This document shows, piece after piece, positions 56,329 to 60,646 of a stretch of DNA of 60,646 bases. Origin of the DNA: DATJGF01 sp035495315 (GTDB lineage Bacteria > Verrucomicrobiota > Verrucomicrobiia > Limisphaerales > UBA8199); assembly GCA_035495315.1 (NCBI GenBank), contig DATJGF010000154.1, positions 1 through 60,646 on the forward strand, written 5' to 3'. Both the position numbers and the translations under genes were made by a program. The notes under the pieces were generated by a model that was not told the origin of the DNA, did no database searches, and saw only the letters and a list, made by a program, of their open reading frames with translations. Within the stretch, counting starts at the first letter, position 1. Each line of letters opens with the position of its first letter.

Positions 56329-56438
56329 ATCGAACATCGAATATTGAACTTCGAACTTTGAACGGCGCGTCCCCGGTTCGAAGTTCAATGTTCAATGTTC
56401 AATGTTCAATGTTCGATGTTCGATGTTCGATGTTCGAA
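56329..56438. repeat. Head-to-head 7-bp arrays forming a long inverted repeat
   Basis: Five units of consensus NNYGAAC (56329-56363) are followed by a 12-base spacer and nine units of consensus GTTCRAN (56376-56438), which is the reverse complement of the first. The whole can fold into a hairpin of about 35 paired bases. It lies in the obgE-ychF spacer. No other locus in the window has both orientations so clearly. Confidence 0.93.
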
Positions 56439-56503
56439 GTTTGGCCTCCTCCGCCCCTCATTTCGTGGTGTCCTTTGCTTCGCTCAACGATTAACCTGCA
56501 ATC

Positions 56504-57613
56504 ATGCTGAAGGTAGGCATCATCGGTCTTCCGAATGTTGGAAAATCCACGCTGTTCAACGCACTGACTCGTTCCCATAAGGCTCCGGCTGAGAATTATC
56601 CCTTTTGCACGATCGAACCCAACCTGGGTGTGGTAGCGGTCCCCGACGAGCGTCTTGAGCCGCTCGCAGAGATCGCCAAAGTGACTTCGATCATTCCGAC
56701 CGCGATCGAGTTTGTTGATATTGCTGGACTCGTCAAAGGTGCCGCGCAGGGTGAAGGCCTGGGCAATAAATTCCTGAGCCATATCCGTGAAGTCGACGCA
56801 TTGGTGCAAGTCGTCCGTTGCTTTGAGGATCCCGATATCGTTCATGTCACCGGCTCTCTGGACCCCCTTCGTGATATTGAGATCGTCCTTACCGAACTCG
56901 TTTTGGCCGATCTGGAGAGCGTCAAAAAGAGGAGAGAAAAAATCAATCGCGACGTGAAGCGTGGCGACAAGCATGCGCTGTTGGAAGATCATTTGTTGCA
57001 GAAATTCGAGGCCCATTTGAACACTGGCAAGCCGGCCAACACCCTGGATTTGCATTTCGCTCCGGACGAAAAATCCCTTATCCGCAACTTTTTTCTTCTA
57101 ACAGATAAACCGATAATTTTCGCCGCAAACGTCAAGGAGGCCGACCTGTCCGAAACCGAAACCCATCTGCACGTCAACGCTGTTCGGGAGTATGCGCGGA
57201 GGCATCATGCCTGCCAAACCATCGCAGTTTGCGCCCAACTCGAGAGTGATCTGGCTGATCTTTCGCTCGCCGAGGCGCAGGAATATCGAGCCGGGCTGGG
57301 GGTCAGTGAGTCCGGCCTCGATGCTCTCATCCGTGCCGCCTATCAAGTACTCGGGTTGCGTACCTTTTTTACGTTCAACGATAAGGAAGTCCGCGCCTGG
57401 ACCATTCACGCGGGCGACACCGCGCTGAAAGCGGCCGGCACCATCCACACCGATTTTGAACGTGGGTTCATCAAGGCAGAAACCGTTAACTGGCAGGAGT
57501 TGGTCAAGCATGGTTCCGTCGGTCACGCGCGGGAAAGCGGCCACTATCGGATTGAAGGCCGTGATTACGTCGTGCGCGACGGAGACGTCTTGCTATTCAG
57601 GTTCAATGTCTAG
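56504..57613 (+). CDS. ychF: Ribosome-binding ATPase YchF (OLA1 family)
   Basis: YchF is a universally conserved Obg-related ATPase that binds ribosomes and responds to oxidative stress. The 369-aa protein begins MLKVGIIGLPNVGKSTLFNALT (P-loop at 8-15) and has the switch text NYPFCTIEPNLGVVAVPDERL, DIAGLVKGAAQGEGLGNKFL, and the C-terminal TGS domain (TFFTFNDKEVRAWTIHAGDTALKAAGTIHTDFERGFIKAE). The ATP-preferring NxxE-type motif in place of NKxD is seen as NVKEAD. Length and motifs are standard. Confidence 0.97.
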   Translation: MLKVGIIGLPNVGKSTLFNALTRSHKAPAENYPFCTIEPNLGVVAVPDERLEPLAEIAKVTSIIPTAIEFVDIAGLVKGAAQGEGLGNKFLSHIREVDALVQVVRCFEDPDIVHVTGSLDPLRDIEIVLTELVLADLESVKKRREKINRDVKRGDKHALLEDHLLQKFEAHLNTGKPANTLDLHFAPDEKSLIRNFFLLTDKPIIFAANVKEADLSETETHLHVNAVREYARRHHACQTIAVCAQLESDLADLSLAEAQEYRAGLGVSESGLDALIRAAYQVLGLRTFFTFNDKEVRAWTIHAGDTALKAAGTIHTDFERGFIKAETVNWQELVKHGSVGHARESGHYRIEGRDYVVRDGDVLLFRFNV

Positions 57614-57750
57614 CGGAACGGTGCCGCAGATGAGTTGTCGCCCCTAGTGGTAGGGCCTGCTCGCCGAGCGGGCCGGGACGGTCGAACTCCGAAGCTCGAA
57701 ATCCCATGATCGAAAAATCCCAATTCCCAATCGGAAATACGCAAGAAGCG

Positions 57751-57785
57751 GATCGGATCTCGGATTTCGGACCTCGGATTTTTTT
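57751..57785. repeat. Tandem 7-bp repeat with core CGGA
   Basis: Four units in exact register (GATCGGA, TCTCGGA, TTTCGGA, CCTCGGA) share the invariant CGGA and diverge elsewhere; weaker units flank them. It is another case of constant unit length with a local core. Confidence 0.85.
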
Positions 57786-57910
57786 GGCCTTCGGACTTCT
57801 CTACACGGATGTCCGGGGTTCCAAATCCAGTGGTCGGTCGATCACTTCCAATGTCCTAGGATTAAAAGCCGCAGACGCGGTTTCGGACCCCGGAGGGGTA
57901 ATCGAGAGTA

Positions 57911-58077
57911 GCCCAACGTTTTAACGTTGGGTGGGGAATTCGCGACGAGCCAAGTCCCGAAGGGACGGCTGAATAGGATCGGATGCCGATTCGCTGTTGA
58001 AACTTCTTAAATCTCAGCCATCCCTTCGGGACTTATATTCACCCACTACATTTCGCCCAACGTTGAAACGTTGGGCT
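57911..58077. repeat. Composite REP-like element with nested inverted pairs
   Basis: The outer motif GCCCAACGTT...AACGTTGGG occurs at 57911-57932 and again at 58055-58077; each is itself a palindrome. Inside, GTCCCGAAGGGACGGCTGA (57954-57972) is matched by an inverted CAGCCATCCCTTCGGGAC (58015-58032). The region can fold in several ways and encodes nothing. Confidence 0.9.
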
Positions 58078-58333
58078 GTTCTCGCGTATCCCTCCGGGAT
58101 AATGCAGAAATCCCAGTGAGAGTAGACGTCATCCTGTCCGATACGGTTAGATGACAGCGAGACGCTGCCAGAGCTCGCAGGCGAGAACGCGAACACTACG
58201 ATCAAACGCTCACCGGCCCATCTCTGCGTCCTGAAATCACGTTGACGCTGCCAGCTTCTTGCTCGCATTATGCGGGCTGGATTTTGCGGGATTTTCCGCG
58301 CACGCAACTGAATCGGAACTCACAATTTAAATC

Positions 58334-59557
58334 ATGAACCTGGACACTCTTTATTCGGAACTGACCTTAAAGACCGGAGCCAAAATGGCGCTGATCGTTC
58401 TCGATGGCGTAGGGGATATTGCCACCAGCCAGCAGGGATATCTAACCCCGTTAGAGGCAGCCAATACACCTCATTTGAATCGGTTGAGCAAAGACTCCGC
58501 GCAAGGCCGCATGTTGCCTGTGGCGCCCGGCATTACACCTGGCAGCGGTCCGGGCCACCTCGCGCTTTTCGGCTATGACCCCTTGGAGTTCCAGGTCGGT
58601 CGGGGGGTCATTGAAGCCCTTGGGCTCGGATTGGAGTTGAAGGCGGGCGACGTCGCCGCTCGCGCCAACTTCTGCACCTTGGACGCCAAGGGCGTCGTGA
58701 CCGACCGCCGCGCCGGACGCATCGATACCTCCGTTTGCGAGCAGTTGTGCGCGTTGCTCGCGCAGAAGGTTAAGAAAATTGGTGATACTGAGGTGATCAT
58801 TAAAGCCGGGAAAGGACATCGCTTCGTGGTCGTTTTCCGCGGCAAAGGTCTGGAAGGACCGCTTACCGATGCTGACCCTCATCGAGAGGGACTGACGTTA
58901 CCCACCGTTAAGCCGGTAAACGCTGAGTCGGCCAAGGCGAAAAAAGCTGCGAAACTGGTCGCTGACTTTTTCCAGGCGGCCCTGCCCGTCATCGCCCAGA
59001 AAAAACCCGCGAATGGGTTCCTGCTCCGAGGGATCGCCCATCAACCGGAAATTCCGTCGTTCCAGGATCGGTATGGGTTGCGGGCCGGGTGCATCGCGGT
59101 TTATCCGATGTACAAAGGCTTGGCGCAACTTGTCGGCATGACCAAACTCGAGGGCTCGCAGACGATCTCCGAACAGTTTGAACGCTACCTGGCCGAGTAC
59201 GACAAGTACGACTTTTTCTTCATCCATTTCAAATACACCGATATGTATGGTGAAGACGGGAATTTTGACGCCAAACGCAAGGCAATTGAGGAATTGGACT
59301 CGGCGTTGCCGATCCTGCTGCGCAAAAGACCCGAAGTGCTGGCCATTACCGGCGATCATTCCACTCCCTGCGCGCTTAAGGGTCATTCCTGGCATCCCCA
59401 ACCGGTGCTGCTGCACTCGCCTTGTTCGGGATCCGACAAACTCGAACGCTTCACCGAGACCGGCGCCAACTCCGGTTCGCTGGGCGTTTTCGAGGCCAAA
59501 TACCTCATCCGGTTGATGCAGGCCAATGCCAGGATGTTCGATAAGTTCGGCGCCTAA
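58334..59557 (+). CDS. apgM: Archaeal-type 2,3-bisphosphoglycerate-independent phosphoglycerate mutase
   Basis: ApgM interconverts 3- and 2-phosphoglycerate. The 407-aa protein belongs to the alkaline-phosphatase superfamily, with metal-binding D24 in IVLDGVGD, catalytic S71 in PGSGPGHLALFGYD, RANFCT and RAGRID motifs in the phosphotransfer lid domain, YPMYKGLAQLVGM, and the C-terminal metal region ITGDHSTPCALKGHSWHP. Length matches the family. It is unlike the GpmA and GpmI enzymes; the ApgM type is scattered among bacteria. The stop codon TAA shares its last base with the ATG of the next gene (TAATG), so translation is coupled. Confidence 0.95.
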   Translation: MNLDTLYSELTLKTGAKMALIVLDGVGDIATSQQGYLTPLEAANTPHLNRLSKDSAQGRMLPVAPGITPGSGPGHLALFGYDPLEFQVGRGVIEALGLGLELKAGDVAARANFCTLDAKGVVTDRRAGRIDTSVCEQLCALLAQKVKKIGDTEVIIKAGKGHRFVVVFRGKGLEGPLTDADPHREGLTLPTVKPVNAESAKAKKAAKLVADFFQAALPVIAQKKPANGFLLRGIAHQPEIPSFQDRYGLRAGCIAVYPMYKGLAQLVGMTKLEGSQTISEQFERYLAEYDKYDFFFIHFKYTDMYGEDGNFDAKRKAIEELDSALPILLRKRPEVLAITGDHSTPCALKGHSWHPQPVLLHSPCSGSDKLERFTETGANSGSLGVFEAKYLIRLMQANARMFDKFGA

Positions 59558-60276
59558 TGGCCACGCTGGTTTTCGATATCGAAACCTCCGCACTCCCTCT
59601 GGACCGCTTTGACGAAGCCCAGCAGGAGTACCTCTTTCGCGAATGCGAACGAATCGGCGAGGAAACCGCCCGGTCAGCCCGGCGGACGGAGATCCTGCAG
59701 CAATGCAACCTGTGGCCGTTTACCGCCCAGGTGGTTTGCATTGCAATGCTCAACGCGGAGACCTCCCGTGGCCAAGCTCTCTTTACAGCGGAGGATTATG
59801 AAGAGGATGTCGGCGAAGCCGGGCCAGTCGAATTCGTTCCCTGCGTGGATGAAGCGGAGCTGCTGACCGCTTTCTGGGACGTCGCCCGCCATTACGAGCA
59901 CATTGTTACTTTCAATGGCCGGGGCTTTGACGTGCCCTTCATTTATTTGCGGTCGGCCTTGCTCAATGTTCCGATTACACGCAAAGACTGGCTCGGCTAC
60001 AGGTATCAGACTGAGCCGCATTGCGACCTGGCAGAACAACTGACCTTCTATGGCGTCAGCGGTAGAGACGGAGCCGCTCGTCGCTTCAATTTGGATTTTT
60101 ATTGCAAGGCCTTTGGCATCGAGTCACCCAAAAGCCATGGCGTCACCGGCCGTGATGTGAATACGCTCCTGGCTGAAGCCCGCTACCGTGAGATTGCCGA
60201 ATACTGCTTGCGCGACGTCAGGGCCACCGTTCTGCTGTACCAGATCTGGAAGGAGCGCCTGGCGGGAATTAGGTAG
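59557..60276 (+). CDS. DnaQ-like 3'-5' exonuclease related to the PolB exonuclease domain
   Basis: The 239-aa protein has the RNase-H-like fold of family B polymerase proofreading domains. Exo I is FDIETS (D7, E9), Exo II is seen in IVTFNGRGFDVPFIY, and Exo III is YCLRDVRATVLLY near the C-terminus. No polymerase domain follows, so it is a stand-alone exonuclease, probably acting in DNA repair or processing. It overlaps apgM by one base (TAATG). A frame with no catalytic residue loss supports activity. The substrate is unknown. Confidence 0.92.
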   Translation: MATLVFDIETSALPLDRFDEAQQEYLFRECERIGEETARSARRTEILQQCNLWPFTAQVVCIAMLNAETSRGQALFTAEDYEEDVGEAGPVEFVPCVDEAELLTAFWDVARHYEHIVTFNGRGFDVPFIYLRSALLNVPITRKDWLGYRYQTEPHCDLAEQLTFYGVSGRDGAARRFNLDFYCKAFGIESPKSHGVTGRDVNTLLAEARYREIAEYCLRDVRATVLLYQIWKERLAGIR

Positions 60277-60646
60277 GCAGTGGTCAGTGGAAAAACCGCG
60301 AATGCTTTTGAGGGTAACCAGAGACAGAAGACGACTGACCACTGATCTGCTCTCATTAACCCCCAGCTTTCAGCTGGGGGTGGGCTGCGAAAGTGATCGG
60401 AACCGCTTTCAGCGGTTTAGCGTGGCTGTCTTAACTGTGCTCCTGGGAAAACCGCTTGAAGCGGTTGGAATCTATGCGGTTGAACAGGAGACAACAGAGA
60501 TACCAGAAGCTTAAATACAGAAATACAAGCCCAGTCTGCGTGTTGAAATGTAGCGTCCGCTCTCCAAAATGTGACTCCATGTGAAAGCCGGGTAGAGCCT
60601 CGTCGGACCTCTGTTCTCTCCTTTTCCTCCTGTTCGTGTCTGAATG
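60277..60646. other. Repeat-bearing right edge
   Basis: No gene is supported after the exonuclease. Weak 7-bp phasing (CAGTGGT-like and AAGACGAC/TGACCAC-like units) is visible near 60282-60350. The REP-like element follows, and 60480-60646 shows nothing recognisable. The window ends inside unassigned sequence. Confidence 0.5.
60349..60470. repeat. REP-like element, copy of the inner part of 25831-26140
   Basis: CTCTCATTAACCCCCAGC begins a stretch that matches the second half of the element near 26 kb almost base for base (GTGGGCTGCGAAAGTGATCGG, AACCGCT/AGCGGTT hairpin, TGTCTTAACTGTGC). Here the far end is a different hairpin (AACCGCTTGAAGCGGTT). Confidence 0.9.

Larger units (their letters stand above)
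57614..58333. other. Repeat-bearing spacer between ychF and apgM
   Basis: No gene is supported in this 720-base stretch. It contains a 7-bp-phased array (about 57751-57790, listed separately) and a composite inverted-repeat element (57911-58077, listed separately). The part from 58080 to 58333 is not recognised. Confidence 0.6.

Overview
The window looks like a chromosomal contig from a Verrucomicrobiota bacterium, probably of the Pedosphaera/Limisphaerales type (subdivision 3). This is an inference from several things: a very large PVC-type c-type cytochrome (CxxCH) protein, an ECF sigma factor next to a Ser/Thr kinase-TPR protein, secreted glycosidases, DUF4912 beside a GH57 enzyme, and a dense population of intergenic palindromes and 7-bp-phased repeats. 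No tRNA, rRNA, CRISPR array, transposase, integrase or prophage gene was recognised.

Layout. 0.2-1.2 kb: a single-domain response regulator and a YgdI/YgdR-like lipoprotein. 1.1-5.5 kb (minus strand): a housekeeping run nusB, PHP phosphoesterase, ftsY, ribD, riboflavin synthase. 5.6-8.9 kb: a giant DUF2339 membrane protein. 9-25 kb (mostly minus): an accessory carbon-use region with an uncharacterised secreted lipoprotein coupled to a GH32 beta-fructosidase, two HpcH/HpaI aldolase paralogues, a D-2-hydroxyacid dehydrogenase, a glycerophosphodiesterase, the PVC cytochrome, a MOSC protein, a secreted glycosidase-like protein and a polytopic membrane protein. 25-28 kb: a 5'-truncated ABC-2 permease, an 800-bp repeat-rich gap and an Asp-box surface protein. 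28-35 kb: an OPA-family MFS transporter, a PD40 propeller protein, a GH57 branching-enzyme homologue with DUF4912. 34.5-38.8 kb: ECF sigma, kinase-TPR, and a small structured locus with its own terminator.

38.8-45 kb holds a ferritin-like (DUF455-type) protein facing a Rieske oxygenase and a UbiD decarboxylase, then a lipoprotein translationally coupled to an MDR-type reductase. 45-50 kb: a SulP transporter, then a Tat-exported phosphatase/sulfatase-fold protein coupled to a membrane protein. 50-54 kb: an RCC1-repeat remnant, an EgtD-like methyltransferase, a UVR-motif protein, DUF420 and SCO genes, and a YkvA-like protein. 54.3-57.6 kb is the conserved rplU-rpmA-obgE-ychF run, with a clear terminator after rpmA. 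58.3-60.3 kb: archaeal-type phosphoglycerate mutase overlapping a PolB-like 3'-5' exonuclease gene.

The most unusual signal is in the non-coding DNA. At least ten intergenic spots carry degenerate tandem arrays whose unit length is always 7 bp although the unit sequence differs from place to place. Six further families of palindromic or inverted-repeat elements are scattered between genes, and some of them extend into the 5' ends of reading frames (one copy encodes part of a predicted signal peptide). ObgE also carries an insertion of about 57 residues in its Obg domain.
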